Below, one piece after another: positions 41,383 to 50,404 of a DNA stretch of 64,000 nt (positions within the stretch are counted from its first letter, which is position 1; every line of letters begins with the position of its first letter). The translations under genes and the position numbers were made by a program. Location: assembly GCF_028737205.1 (NCBI RefSeq), contig NZ_JAQZAL010000015.1, forward strand, positions 1 to 64,000, in the 5' to 3' direction. The stretch comes from Actinomycetospora lutea. GTDB lineage: Bacteria > Actinomycetota > Actinomycetes > Mycobacteriales > Pseudonocardiaceae. The notes beneath the pieces are model-generated. The model searched no databases and was not told the DNA's origin. It saw only the letters and a list, made by a program, of their open reading frames with translations.

Positions 41383-42636
41383 TCAGAACGCCGCGTCGAG
41401 CAGGTCGCCGACCGGACCGCCGGCATCGCCGTCGGAGCGGCCGGAGCCCTCGGAGCGGTCGGGGTCGTCCGCGGTGTCGTCGGTGTCGTCGATGTCGTCG
41501 GTGTCGTCGGAGCCCTGGGTCGCTCCGCCCCGGTCGGCGTCGCGGTCGTCACCCCCGGAGCGATCCTCGGCGCGGTCCTCGGCCCGGTCGTCGGTGTGCT
41601 GCTCGGCGCGGCCGCCGGGTCCGTCCCCGGCGCGGTCCCGGGCCCGCTCCTCGGCGCGGTCCCCCGACCGGTCACGCAGGCCCGAGGAGGTCGCCCGCAT
41701 CCCCGCGGACGACGCGCCGCCCGCGCCCGCCCGGCTCCCCGTGCGCGCCGGCGGCGAGGACGCGCCGCCCTCGTCGACCGGCTCGGGAAAGATCAGGGTG
41801 TGCGCCGGGAGGGCCGGGGCGGGGCGGACGACCGCCGGGTCGCCGATCGTGCCGGCCACGGCGGCCGAGGCATCGCCACCGGTGGCGCCCGCGCCGACCC
41901 CCAGCGCCCCGCCGACGATCACGGCACCGACGCAGGCGACGAGCACCGCGCGCCGGGAGCGACCGGACGTGGCACGCTCCCCGAGGTGGCCGGCGGAGCG
42001 GGGCCCGAGCGCCGGCGCGAGCCCCGCGAGGCCGGCCCGGAGGCGTTCGCGGGCGTCGACGTCCGCGGCGTCGTGCACCAGGGCGCGCACGGCGTCGACG
42101 ACGTCCCCGGACGGAGCGGGCGGCAGCGCGAGCGGGCCCGTCGCGGCCAGCACGGCGATGCGCGCCAGCGCGAGGACGTCGTCCTCCGGCGAGGCGCCGA
42201 CCGGCGCCGGGGCGCCGTCGCCGGTCCAGCGCGGGCCGAGGGTGGGGTCGAGCAGCACGGCGTCCGCACCGACGCGACCGTGGACGACCCCGCGCCGGTG
42301 CAGGCAGCCCAGGCCCGCGGCGAGGCGGGCGACGAGCAGGGCGGCGGCGGCCGGGTCGGACGGGGTCGTCGCGGCGGCGAGGCTGCCGTCGCGGGCGAGC
42401 GGCATGACGACGAAGGGCCCGTCGTCGCCGTCGGGGGCGCCGTCGAGCACCTCCATCGCCCGGCCGGGCCCGAGCCGCTCGCGCAGCAGCGCGTCGCGCT
42501 CCCAGCGCTCGCGCCCGTCGTCCCCGGGGAACGACTTGACCACGACGTCGCGCTGCAGCAGGACGTCGTGCGCGCGGTGGACGCGGCTCGCGGCCCCGCC
42601 GAGGCGCTCGTGGAGGCGGTACCGGACAGTGGCCAC
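41383..42636 (-). CDS. Transmembrane protein-kinase-like protein, probable pseudokinase
   Basis: A 417-residue protein with a Ser/Thr kinase-like N-terminal domain (residues 5-215), one transmembrane helix (229-250) and a long acidic/charged repeat-rich extracellular tail. The ATP-binding Lys is kept (VVVKSFP, Lys34) but the HRD triad is HGR (119-121), the following Asn is Ala, and no DFG is seen, so phosphotransfer is unlikely. The tail contains DDTDDIDDTDDTADD. The layout mimics PknB-type receptor kinases. GTG at 42636 has GGAG at six bases; further upstream sequence is not conserved-looking. Perhaps a scaffold for cell-wall or signalling proteins. Confidence 0.75.
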   Translation of the reverse strand: MATVRYRLHERLGGAASRVHRAHDVLLQRDVVVKSFPGDDGRERWERDALLRERLGPGRAMEVLDGAPDGDDGPFVVMPLARDGSLAAATTPSDPAAAALLVARLAAGLGCLHRRGVVHGRVGADAVLLDPTLGPRWTGDGAPAPVGASPEDDVLALARIAVLAATGPLALPPAPSGDVVDAVRALVHDAADVDARERLRAGLAGLAPALGPRSAGHLGERATSGRSRRAVLVACVGAVIVGGALGVGAGATGGDASAAVAGTIGDPAVVRPAPALPAHTLIFPEPVDEGGASSPPARTGSRAGAGGASSAGMRATSSGLRDRSGDRAEERARDRAGDGPGGRAEQHTDDRAEDRAEDRSGGDDRDADRGGATQGSDDTDDIDDTDDTADDPDRSEGSGRSDGDAGGPVGDLLDAAF

Positions 42637-42821
42637 GCGGGCTCCTTCGCGAGGAGGTGCGGGGGAGGCGCCGCCGTGGTGCAGCGCGGGCGGGCCCGGA
42701 GCGCTCCCGGGTCGCGACGGCGCTGAGTACCACCTGTCCCGCCCCTCCACACGTGCCCCACGCGATCGCGTACGCGCGGCGACGTACGGCGCACCGGGGG
42801 CGCGTCCCGGGGTCGGCCCCG

Positions 42822-43598
42822 ATGTCGCGGCGCGGGGCGGTCACGACGCTGGTCGCCGTGACCACCAAGCACTGGCGCCACCTCCTGGTGTGGCTGCACG
42901 TGACCAGCTCCACGGCCTGGATGAGCGGCGCGGCGGCCCTCGCGATCCTCCTGGGCCTCTCGCGCAGCGACCCGGCGGTGGCCGGCGCGGCGGTCGGCGC
43001 GGCACGGCACCTCGACGTGTACCTGCTGGCCGTCGCGGCCAACGCCTCGACGACCACCGGGCTCGTGCTCGCCTGGACGACCGCGTGGGGCCTGGTGCAC
43101 CACTGGTGGGTCGCGGTGAAGGCGGCGATCACGCTCGCGGCGCTCTGGGTCGGGATCGCGATCCTCTCCCCGGTGCTCGACGAGCTCGCCGCGGGCGGCA
43201 CGCCGGCGCCCGCGGCGCAGGTGGCGGGCGCGGCGGCGATGGCGTCGGCGGTGGCCTTCCAGGCCTGGGTCTCGGTGGCCAAGCCCTGGTCGCGGACGCC
43301 GGTGGCGCGCCGCGAGCGGGCCCGGGGCCGGGCGCGGCTCCCGCAGGCCGGGGCGCCGCTGGTCGCCGCCGGGGTCCTCGCGCCGCCCGGGGACGTGGCG
43401 CTGACCGTCGCCCTCGGCTTCCCGGCGCCGCTGCTCGAGGTGGTCGTCCTCGTCGTGGTCGGTGTCGCCCGGCAGCGGGCGCTGCGGCGTCAGCTCAGTC
43501 GGTCGGCGCCCGGTCCGGCGCCCGCGGTGTCGCCTGCTGTGGCGCCTGCTCCCCCGGCGGCCGCGGCTCCGGCACCAGCGGCGCGTCGTCGAACGTGA
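42822..43598 (+). CDS. Small integral membrane protein, DUF2269-like
   Basis: About 258 residues with four predicted transmembrane helices: LLVWLHVTSSTAWMSGAAALAI, YLLAVAANASTTTGLVLAW, AAITLAALWVGIAILSPV and LLEVVVLVVVGVARQ. The motif WLHVTSSTAWMSG near the N-terminus suggests a DUF2269-like fold. Starts at ATG 42822 or GTG 42858 are both possible. The last 35 codons (Pro/Ala-rich) overlap the end of the convergent YihY gene by 104 bp, more than any other pair here. Function unknown. Confidence 0.65.
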   Translation: MSRRGAVTTLVAVTTKHWRHLLVWLHVTSSTAWMSGAAALAILLGLSRSDPAVAGAAVGAARHLDVYLLAVAANASTTTGLVLAWTTAWGLVHHWWVAVKAAITLAALWVGIAILSPVLDELAAGGTPAPAAQVAGAAAMASAVAFQAWVSVAKPWSRTPVARRERARGRARLPQAGAPLVAAGVLAPPGDVALTVALGFPAPLLEVVVLVVVGVARQRALRRQLSRSAPGPAPAVSPAVAPAPPAAAAPAPAARRRT

Positions 43599-44550
43599 CG
43601 TCGACCGACTGGTGGTCCTTCTGCCGCTCGGACTCGGCGTACGAGGCGTAGGCGCGGCGGTCGGCGGCCGTGGTGTCGCGGTCGTCGGGGTACATGCTGA
43701 ACAGGCTGCGCGGGTGCAGCCGGCGGTCGAGGACGGCGTCGAGCTCGGCGCAGAGCACGAACACCGACGCCGCCAGGTAGATCCACGCCAGCAGGCCCAG
43801 CACGATCCCGAACAGGCCGTACGCCGCGCTGGCGCCCTGCAGGCGCGTGCCCACGAGCCAGGCGCCGATCGTCAGCAGCACCTGCCAGGTCACGCCCGCC
43901 ACCACGGCGCCGATCCAGCGGTCCCGCACACGGCTGCGCCGCGCCGGCAGCAGGTGGTAGGCCATGAGGAACAGGCCGATGTTGACCACGACGCCCGCGA
44001 CGGTGGCCGTCCCGCGCCCGAGCCCGCCGAGCCCGGTGGTCTCGCCGGCCGCGGTCGCCAGCGCCGAGAGTCCCGCCGTGAGCAGCATCCCCGCGCCCAC
44101 GAACAGCACGACGAGCGCGCCCCGGCCGTAGGCGGCCCAGATGCTCGGCCGCTCGGCCCGCGGCACCGCCCAGACCTCGTCGAGCGCGTGCTGGGCGGCC
44201 TGGGTGACCCCGAGGGCGCCGTACACCGCGACGACGACGCCCACGACGATCCCGGCGGTGTTGCCGCTGAACTGGTGCACGTTGTCGCGGATCTGGTCGC
44301 CGATCACCGGCACGTTGCGCAGGGCGGAGGAGAGCACCGCCTGCTGGGCGGCCGGATCGTCGTGGAGCACGTAGCCGAGCACGGTGACGCCGAGCAGCAG
44401 CAGCGGGAACAGCGACAGGAAGCCGTAGTAGGTCAGCAGCGCGGCGAGGTAGGCGCCCTGGTCGTCGACGAATTTGTAGACGACGGCGATCGGCAGGGCG
44501 GCCCACCGGTGGCGGCGCTGGAAGGCGTCGAACCGCCGAGAGATGCCCAT
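43495..44550 (-). CDS. YihY/BrkB family inner membrane protein
   Basis: A 351-residue membrane protein with six predicted helices and the family landmarks [72 protein letters not shown] and [21 protein letters not shown]. These proteins were once called RNase BN but are now seen as membrane or transport-like proteins of unclear role. The 70-residue C-terminal tail is hydrophilic and Pro-rich. ATG at 44550 has AGGAGG six bases upstream. It overlaps the convergent DUF2269-like gene. Confidence 0.92.
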   Translation of the reverse strand: MGISRRFDAFQRRHRWAALPIAVVYKFVDDQGAYLAALLTYYGFLSLFPLLLLGVTVLGYVLHDDPAAQQAVLSSALRNVPVIGDQIRDNVHQFSGNTAGIVVGVVVAVYGALGVTQAAQHALDEVWAVPRAERPSIWAAYGRGALVVLFVGAGMLLTAGLSALATAAGETTGLGGLGRGTATVAGVVVNIGLFLMAYHLLPARRSRVRDRWIGAVVAGVTWQVLLTIGAWLVGTRLQGASAAYGLFGIVLGLLAWIYLAASVFVLCAELDAVLDRRLHPRSLFSMYPDDRDTTAADRRAYASYAESERQKDHQSVDVTFDDAPLVPEPRPPGEQAPQQATPRAPDRAPTD

Positions 44551-44687
44551 CCGCCACCTCCTGGTCCCCGGGGAAAAGGGGTACCCCGTCCGGGTGTCCG
44601 CCACCGCGGACCGGGGTGGGGTGGCCGGCCCTTTCGGGGGGCGCGACACTGACGGCCCCACACGCCGCATTCACCGGGAGGAGCAGC

Positions 44688-45182
44688 GTGGAGTTCGACG
44701 TGCTGGTCGAAGTGCCGCAGGGCAGCCGGAACAAGTACGAGATGGACCACGAGACAGGGCGGCTGCGGCTGGACCGCACCCTGTTCACGGCCACGCGGTA
44801 CCCGGCGGACTACGGGTACATCGAGAACACACTCGGCCAGGACGACGATCCGCTCGACGCGCTCGTCCTCGTCCAGCAGCCCACGTTCCCCGGGTGCCTC
44901 GTGCGCAGCCGGGCGATCGGGATGTTCCGGATGACCGACGAGGCCGGTGGCGACGACAAGGTGCTGTGCGTGCCGAGCGACGACCCGCGCCTCGAGCACC
45001 TGCGCGACATCCACCACCTGGACGAGTACCACCGCATGGAGATCCAGCACTTCTTCGAGGTCTACAAGGCGCTGGAGCCCGACAAGAAGGTCGAGGGCCA
45101 CTCCTGGGTCGGGCGCGCCGAGGCCGAGAAGGAGGTCCAGGCGTCCCTGGACCGCGCCGAGAAGGCGGGCTATCGGACGTGA
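44688..45182 (+). CDS. ppa: Inorganic pyrophosphatase
   Basis: A 164-residue family I soluble pyrophosphatase hydrolysing PPi to phosphate, pulling biosynthetic reactions forward. Landmarks are [28 protein letters not shown] and the metal-binding signature DDDPLDALV near residue 53, followed by [20 protein letters not shown] at 44688 is preceded by GGGAGGAG. Length is normal for actinobacterial enzymes. It is divergent from YihY with a 137-bp gap. Confidence 0.96.
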   Translation: MEFDVLVEVPQGSRNKYEMDHETGRLRLDRTLFTATRYPADYGYIENTLGQDDDPLDALVLVQQPTFPGCLVRSRAIGMFRMTDEAGGDDKVLCVPSDDPRLEHLRDIHHLDEYHRMEIQHFFEVYKALEPDKKVEGHSWVGRAEAEKEVQASLDRAEKAGYRT

Positions 45183-45237
45183 CCCCGGACCCCACACCGT
45201 GACCGGACCGCCGGACCCGCCGCCGACCATCGCGACC

Positions 45238-45816
45238 ATGCGCACGATCGGCATGGTCTGGGTGGTCGTGGGCGTGCTGGCGATCCTCGTCGGTGCGTTC
45301 GCGACGGTGGCCGCCATCGCGATCTTCGGTGTGCTGGCGCTGGCGCTGGGCGCCGGGCTGGTCGGCGTCCAGCACGTGCGGGCGCGCTCGGCGATCCGCG
45401 CCTCGCGGACGCTGACCAACACCCCGCCCCCGCCGGCGGCGCCGCCCTCGGCGAGCCCGCCGGGCCCGCCGGCCGGCCCGCCGACGGCCGCGGGTCTGCG
45501 GGGCTCGCGGGGGTCGCCGGGCTCGTCGGGCTCGTCGGGCTCGTCGGGCTCGTCGAGCTCGCCGGGCTCGCCGGGCGGCGGGGACGCCGAGGCGCCGGTC
45601 GGGTCGCCCGACGACGGGTCCGGCGAGGGTTCCGGGACCTCCGACGAGGGCTCGGAGGGCTCCGAGAACTCCGGCGAGTCCGTCGTCATCGAGGGCGAGC
45701 CGGAGGACGCGGACAGCGCCGCCGGGCGTCAGGCCTCGTCGCGGTCGATCTCCGACGAGGAGGACGGCACCGGGTCGCGCACCGACGAGGAGGACCCGCC
45801 GCGCCGCGACGCGTGA
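45238..45816 (+). CDS. Membrane protein with Ser/Gly-rich acidic tail, unknown function
   Basis: About 192 residues. Two adjacent hydrophobic segments (VWVVVGVLAILVGAFATVAAIA and IFGVLALALGAGLVGV) form a hairpin anchor. The remaining 130 residues are low complexity: Pro/Ala, then Gly-Ser repeats encoded by a 9-bp tandem array, then an acidic Ser/Glu/Asp end. Alternative start is GTG at 45199. I do not recognise it. It follows ppa on the same strand by 55 bp. The antisense strand of the repeat reads as another simple frame and is not a gene. Confidence 0.6.
   Translation: MRTIGMVWVVVGVLAILVGAFATVAAIAIFGVLALALGAGLVGVQHVRARSAIRASRTLTNTPPPPAAPPSASPPGPPAGPPTAAGLRGSRGSPGSSGSSGSSGSSSSPGSPGGGDAEAPVGSPDDGSGEGSGTSDEGSEGSENSGESVVIEGEPEDADSAAGRQASSRSISDEEDGTGSRTDEEDPPRRDA
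45520..45573. repeat. 9-bp tandem repeat in coding sequence
   Basis: Six units of GGCTCGTCG or close variants; the first four are perfect. They encode Gly-Ser-Ser repeats in the membrane protein. A candidate for length variation between strains. Confidence 0.85.
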
Positions 45817-45888
45817 CCCGCCGGGGTCGCGGGTAGGAGGCTGTCGACGTCGCTCACCCGGACAGCAACCCAGCCCTGGAGGCCCCGC

Positions 45889-46221
45889 GTGCCGACCCCC
45901 ACGCCCACCGAGAACGACCGCACGCTGCTCACGGTCGTCGCCAAGATGACCGCCCTGCCCGGCAAGGAGCAGGAGCTGCGCGCCGAGCTCGAGCAGCTCG
46001 TCGAGCCGACCCTCGCCGAGGACGGCGTCGTGAACTACGACCTGCACGTCGCCGTCGACGACCCGGCCACGTTCGTGTTCTACGAGAACTGGCAGAGCCC
46101 CGGCCACCTCGAGGCGCACCTGGCCAACAGCCACCTCGTGGAGTTCGCCGGCAAGCTCGACGAGTACCTCGTCGGCGGCGCGGACGGGCTGGTGATCACC
46201 CAGCTGCAGCGGATCAAGTAG
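45889..46221 (+). CDS. Antibiotic biosynthesis monooxygenase (ABM) domain protein
   Basis: A 110-residue dimeric ferredoxin-like protein. LLTVVAKMTALPGKEQELRAELEQLV is the first beta-alpha unit, followed by DGVVNYDLHVAVDDPATFVFYENW and the helix HLEAHLANSHLVEF. Known relatives include cofactor-free quinol monooxygenases such as YgiN. Start GTG at 45889 has TGGAGG upstream. Its stop shares one base with the next start (TAGTG), so it heads a three-gene operon with DUF3500 and a carboxylesterase. Substrate unknown. Confidence 0.9.
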   Translation: MPTPTPTENDRTLLTVVAKMTALPGKEQELRAELEQLVEPTLAEDGVVNYDLHVAVDDPATFVFYENWQSPGHLEAHLANSHLVEFAGKLDEYLVGGADGLVITQLQRIK

Positions 46222-47369
46222 TGACCTCCCCGGCCACGCCCCGCACGGTCGCCTCGGCCATGGCCGAGGCGGCCGTCGCGTGGATCGAGACGCTCGACGA
46301 CGAGCAGCGCGCGACCGGCGTGTGGACCTGGCCGGGCTCGAAGGCCGCCGACGCCGAGCGCGTGCTCTGGTTCTACACGCCGACCGACCACGGCGGGCTG
46401 ACCCTCCACCAGCAGCGGCCCCACCAGCAGCGCGCGGCGATGCGCCTGCTGTCCACCGGGCTCTCCGAGGCCGGCTACGTCTCCGCGGCGACGATCATGG
46501 GCCTGGAGAACGTCCTCGACCGCACCGAGGGCTTCGTCGCCGGCTTCGAACGCGACCGCGGCCGCGATCCCGCCATGTACTACCTGCGCGTCTTCGGCGA
46601 CCCGAGCAGCGGCGCCCCCTGGTCGTGGCGCTTCGGCGGGCACCACGTCTCGGTCAACCACCTGGTCATGGACGGCGAGGCCGCGGCGGGCAGCCCGTGC
46701 TTCCTCGGCGCCGACCCGATGGCCTCGCCCCTGCTCGGCGGCCGGGAGCTGCGCCCGCTCGGCGGCGTCGAGGACACCGCCCGCGAGCTGCTGCACGCCC
46801 TCGACGCCGAGCAGCGCTCGCGCGCCGTGCTCACCGACACCGCGGCGCCGGACATCATCGGCGGCAACCGGGTCCAGCCCCGTCCCGGCGATCGGTTGAT
46901 CCCCCTGCCCGACCTGTGGCGTGGGCACTTCGCGCAGGAGCTCGAGGACCGCATGTGGGCGATGCACGACGGGCTCGAGGCCCAGCTCGGCGTCACCGAG
47001 GCCGACCACGCGGCGACCGAGCTGACCGCCGCGCCGCGCGGGATCGCCGGGGCCGACCTGGGTGCGGGGCAGAAGTCGATCCTGCGCGCGCTGCTCGACA
47101 CCTACGTCGGCCGGATGCCGCCGGGGCTGGTCGAGCGGGAGCGGGCGCGGTTCGAGGGCGACGCCCTCGACGCGGTGCACTTCGCGTGGGCCGGCGGCGT
47201 GCAGCGGGGCGACCCGCACTACTACCGCCTCCAGGGTCCCCGCCTGCTCGCGGAGTGGGACAACACCCAGCGCAACGTCAACCACGCGCACTCGGTGTGG
47301 CGCGACCCGGGGCACGACTTCGGCCTCGACCTGCTGGGCGAGCACCTCGTCGAGCACCATCTCGGGTGA
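46221..47369 (+). CDS. DUF3500 family protein
   Basis: A 382-residue protein of the DUF3500 family. Characteristic blocks are RTVASAMAEAAVAW near the N-terminus, VLWFYTPTDHGGLTL, GYVSAATIMGLENVL, YYLRVFGDP, WSWRFGGHHVSVNHLV and HFAWAGGVQRGDPHYYRLQGP, followed by LLAEWDNTQRNVNHAHSVWRD. Conserved His, Trp and Asp residues suggest an enzyme, yet no activity is established. Coupled on both sides: one-base overlap with the ABM gene, GTGA overlap with the carboxylesterase. Confidence 0.92.
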   Translation: MTSPATPRTVASAMAEAAVAWIETLDDEQRATGVWTWPGSKAADAERVLWFYTPTDHGGLTLHQQRPHQQRAAMRLLSTGLSEAGYVSAATIMGLENVLDRTEGFVAGFERDRGRDPAMYYLRVFGDPSSGAPWSWRFGGHHVSVNHLVMDGEAAAGSPCFLGADPMASPLLGGRELRPLGGVEDTARELLHALDAEQRSRAVLTDTAAPDIIGGNRVQPRPGDRLIPLPDLWRGHFAQELEDRMWAMHDGLEAQLGVTEADHAATELTAAPRGIAGADLGAGQKSILRALLDTYVGRMPPGLVERERARFEGDALDAVHFAWAGGVQRGDPHYYRLQGPRLLAEWDNTQRNVNHAHSVWRDPGHDFGLDLLGEHLVEHHLG

Positions 47370-48745
47370 GGACCGCGCAGCCGACCGTCGACCTCCCCCA
47401 GGGGTCGCTGCGGGGTCGCCGGGACGGCGACGTCGTCGCCTTCCGCGGCATCCGCTACGCCACCGCCGCGCGGTTCGCGCCGCCCGGTGCGCCGCCCTCG
47501 TGGGAGGGCGTGCGCGACGCGGTCGCGCCCGGCCCGATCAGCCCGCAGCTCCCGGCGCGCGTCAGGGTGGTCACCGGCCCGTCGTCGGATGATGACGCCG
47601 TGCAGGACGAGGACTGCCTGCGCGTCGACGTCCGGGCGCCCGCCTCCGCGCTCACCGACGGCGTCCCACGCCCGGTGCTGATCTGGCTGCACGGCGGCGC
47701 GTACGTCATCGGGTCGGCGTCGACGTCCTGGTACGACACCTCGCGCCTGGTCGCCGAGGGCGACGTCGTCACGGTCAGCGTCGGCTACCGGCTCGGGGTG
47801 CTGGGCTGGCTCGCCGCGCCCGGGGTCTCCGACGGCAACCTCGGCCTGCTCGACGTGCTCGCCGCCCTGCGCTGGGTGAAGCACCACGTCGCGGCGTTCG
47901 GCGGCGACCCCGCGCAGGTCACGGTGATGGGCCAGTCGGCCGGGGCGCACGCGATCGCCTGCCTGCTGACCGTGCCCGAGGCGCGCCCGCTGTTCCGGCG
48001 GGCGATCCTGCAGAGCGGCCAGCTCGGTCTCGGGCTCTCCTCGCCGCAGCGGGCGGCCCGGATCGCCGGCTACGTCACCGAGGGGCTGGACGGCGCCGAC
48101 CCGGCCACGGCCGGCGTCGACGTGCTGCTCGCGGCCCAGCGCCACGCCATGGTGCGGGCCGCCGGCCCGGGCGGTCTGGACTCCTCGCCGGCGTTCGCGC
48201 CCGTCGACGGCGTCGCGCCCCTGGCGCCGGGCACGACGTGGGCGCGGGCCGCGACGGCGGGCCACGACCTGCTCGTCGGCTCGACCGCGGACGAGGCCGA
48301 GACGTTCATGGCCATCAGCCCGGCGCTGCGGCGGCTCCGCGGCCTCCCGCTGCTCGGCCGGGTGGCCGGCGTGGGCTCGGCGGTCGCGACGCGGCGGGTG
48401 TTCGGGGCACCGGCCCTCCGGCTCGCGGACACCGCGGCACGGGCGAGGACCCGGGTGTTCAGCTACCGCTTCGACTGGCGGGCGCCCGCGTCCGGGCTCG
48501 GCGCGTGCCACTGCATCGAGCTGCCCTTCGTCTTCGGGGCCCGCGCGGCGTGGGAGGACGCCCCGATGCTGCGCGGCGCCGACTGGGACGCCGACGTCGA
48601 ACCGCTGGGCGCGGTAGTGCGGGCCGCGTGGCTGCGGTTCGTGCGCGCCGGGGACCCGTCCACCGACGCGCTGCCGTGGCCGCCCCACCGCCCGGGGCGA
48701 GGGCCGACGACGGTCCTCGCGGGAAACGGGCACACTCGACCATGA
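47366..48745 (+). CDS. Type B carboxylesterase
   Basis: A 459-residue alpha/beta hydrolase. The N-terminal FRGIRYATAARFAPP, the oxyanion loop LIWLHGGAYVIG, nucleophile elbow VMGQSAGAHAI, acid in GSTADEAETF and His in HCIELPFVFG are all present. The EDCLRVDV block is typical for para-nitrobenzyl esterase-like enzymes. Somewhat shorter than the usual 500 residues. Translationally coupled to DUF3500, suggesting the pair act on the same ester compound, with the ABM protein as a third partner; this is inference. Confidence 0.93.
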   Translation: MRTAQPTVDLPQGSLRGRRDGDVVAFRGIRYATAARFAPPGAPPSWEGVRDAVAPGPISPQLPARVRVVTGPSSDDDAVQDEDCLRVDVRAPASALTDGVPRPVLIWLHGGAYVIGSASTSWYDTSRLVAEGDVVTVSVGYRLGVLGWLAAPGVSDGNLGLLDVLAALRWVKHHVAAFGGDPAQVTVMGQSAGAHAIACLLTVPEARPLFRRAILQSGQLGLGLSSPQRAARIAGYVTEGLDGADPATAGVDVLLAAQRHAMVRAAGPGGLDSSPAFAPVDGVAPLAPGTTWARAATAGHDLLVGSTADEAETFMAISPALRRLRGLPLLGRVAGVGSAVATRRVFGAPALRLADTAARARTRVFSYRFDWRAPASGLGACHCIELPFVFGARAAWEDAPMLRGADWDADVEPLGAVVRAAWLRFVRAGDPSTDALPWPPHRPGRGPTTVLAGNGHTRP

Positions 48746-48771
48746 AGGACCGTTCCCCCGAGGAGGAACCG

Positions 48772-49053
48772 ATGCCCCTGATGCGCAGGGTCGCGGCGCT
48801 CGGCGCCGCCGTCGCCGCCGCGCGGCGGTACGCCCGGCAGAACCCCGAGAAGGTCAACCGCTACGCCGACCAGGCGGCGGCCTTCGTGAACAGCCGCACC
48901 GGCGGCAGGTACCAGAAGCAGGTCGACTCGGCGGTCCGCCAGGTCCGCAAGCAGACCAGCGTGCCGGGCCGCACCGTCCCGTTCCCCGAGCCGCAGTACT
49001 ACGGGCCGCAGTCCGCGACCCGCTACCCGAGCCAGCGCACCGATCGTCAGTAG
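48772..49053 (+). CDS. Antitoxin-like small protein (MT0933/Rv0909 type)
   Basis: A 93-residue basic protein. The core NPEKVNRYADQAAAFVNSRTGGRYQKQVDSA resembles the MT0933-like antitoxin pattern (helical, KV-x-K-x2-D ... TGGKY). AGGAGGA precedes the ATG at 48772; a start at 48742 would overlap the esterase stop but lacks such a signal. No toxin of the Rv0910 type is seen next to it, so it may be an orphan or serve another role. The C-terminus is Pro/Tyr-rich and disordered. Confidence 0.65.
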   Translation: MPLMRRVAALGAAVAAARRYARQNPEKVNRYADQAAAFVNSRTGGRYQKQVDSAVRQVRKQTSVPGRTVPFPEPQYYGPQSATRYPSQRTDRQ

Positions 49054-49141
49054 CCGGAGGTGAGTCACGCGCCGGCAGCGGGCACAGACCGTCCATGGGA
49101 CACAACGACCCGCTGCCGGTGCGGCTCGACGGACCGACCCC

Positions 49142-49975
49142 GTGACCGCCTCCATCCCCTCCACCGTCCTCGTCACCGGCGCCACCGACGGCCTCGGTCG
49201 CGGCCTCGCGGAGGACCTCGCGCGCCGCGGCCTGACGGTCCTGCTGCACGGTCGTGACGACGAGCGCGGTAAGGCCGCCCTCGACGAGATCCGGCAGGCG
49301 ACCGGCAACGAGGCCCTGTGGTGGTACCGGGCCGACCTCGCCGACCTCGCGCAGGTCCGCGACCTCGCCGACCGCGTGGCCGCCGACCACCCCCGCCTCG
49401 ACGTGCTCGTCAACAACGCCGGCATCGGCGCGGACGTGCCCGGCGGCGGCGTGCGCCAGGAGAGCGCCGACGGCCACGAGCTGCGGTTCGCGGTGAACTT
49501 CCTCGCCGGCCACCTGCTCGCCCACCGCCTGCTCGGGCCGCTGCGGGCGGCCGGCGCCTCGAGCGCCCACGGGCCGGCGCGGATCGTCATGGTCGCCTCG
49601 GCGGGCCAGGCGGCCCTCGACTTCGACGACCTCATGCTGCGCCGCGACTACTCGGGCTGGCGGGCCTACTGCCAGAGCAAGCTCGCGCAGATCCTCGACG
49701 CGTTCGACCTCGCCGACGAGCTGGACCCGGCGGTGGTCACCGCGACCGCCCTGCACCCGGCCACCTTCATGCCCACCAAGATCGTCCCGTCGCCGGTGAG
49801 CACGATCGCCGAGGGCGTGGAGGCGACGGCGCGGCTCGCGGTCGACCCGGAGCTCGCCGGCGTCACCGGGCGCTACTTCGACGGGCTGCAGGAGACCGAG
49901 CCCGAGCCGCAGGCGCTCGACCCGCTCGCGCGCCGGCGCCTCCGGGCGATCGCCGACGAGCTGACGCGACCCTGA
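49142..49975 (+). CDS. Short-chain dehydrogenase/reductase
   Basis: A 277-residue classical-type SDR. The NAD(P) site is TVLVTGATDGLGRGLAEDLA, with NNAG in VLVNNAGIGAD, the Ser in IVMVASAGQ and the catalytic YxxxK in AYCQSKLAQ. The C-terminal part resembles retinol dehydrogenase/WW-domain oxidoreductase-like proteins. Start is a GTG at 49142. It follows the antitoxin-like gene by 88 bp. Substrate not predictable. Confidence 0.93.
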   Translation: MTASIPSTVLVTGATDGLGRGLAEDLARRGLTVLLHGRDDERGKAALDEIRQATGNEALWWYRADLADLAQVRDLADRVAADHPRLDVLVNNAGIGADVPGGGVRQESADGHELRFAVNFLAGHLLAHRLLGPLRAAGASSAHGPARIVMVASAGQAALDFDDLMLRRDYSGWRAYCQSKLAQILDAFDLADELDPAVVTATALHPATFMPTKIVPSPVSTIAEGVEATARLAVDPELAGVTGRYFDGLQETEPEPQALDPLARRRLRAIADELTRP

Positions 49976-50011
49976 CAGCAGGTGTCAGCCTCCGGCGAGG
50001 AGGATGATCGC

Positions 50012-50404
50012 GTGACCCACCTCGAGAGCCCGTTCTCCGTCGACGTCTGGGAGCCCGCCGAGGGCGACGCGCTCGCCGAGCCCGAGGGCCGGGGCCCGGC
50101 CACCGGGCGCGCGCTGATCCGCAAGACCTATACCGGGCCGCTGGCCGGCACGGCGGTCGCCGAGCTGCTGACCACCCAGGGCGAGGGCGGGGCGGCGTAC
50201 CTCGCGCAGGAGCGGGTGGTCGGCGAGCTCGAGGGCCGCGCGGGCAGCTTCGTCCTCCAGCACGGTGCCTCCGGCGGCGACGGCCAGGAGATGCGCCAGT
50301 GGGCGTTCGTCGTCGCCGGCTCCGGGACGGGCGGGCTGGCGGGGCTCTCGGGCACCGGGATCATCGCCCACGAGCTGCTGACCCTGGACTACGTGCTGCC
50401 CTGA
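50012..50404 (+). CDS. DUF3224 family protein
   Basis: A 130-residue single-domain beta-barrel protein of the DUF3224 type (allene oxide cyclase-like barrel). Landmarks are FSVDVWEPAEG, GRALIRKTYTGPLAGTAVAELLTTQGEGG and GSFVLQHGASG, ending with GTGIIAHELLTLDYVLP. GTG at 50012 has GAGGAGG eight bases upstream and was preferred to GTG at 49982. The stop overlaps the OsmC start (TGATG). Members are small soluble proteins of unknown function, sometimes with cyclase-like pockets. Confidence 0.88.
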   Translation: MTHLESPFSVDVWEPAEGDALAEPEGRGPATGRALIRKTYTGPLAGTAVAELLTTQGEGGAAYLAQERVVGELEGRAGSFVLQHGASGGDGQEMRQWAFVVAGSGTGGLAGLSGTGIIAHELLTLDYVLP

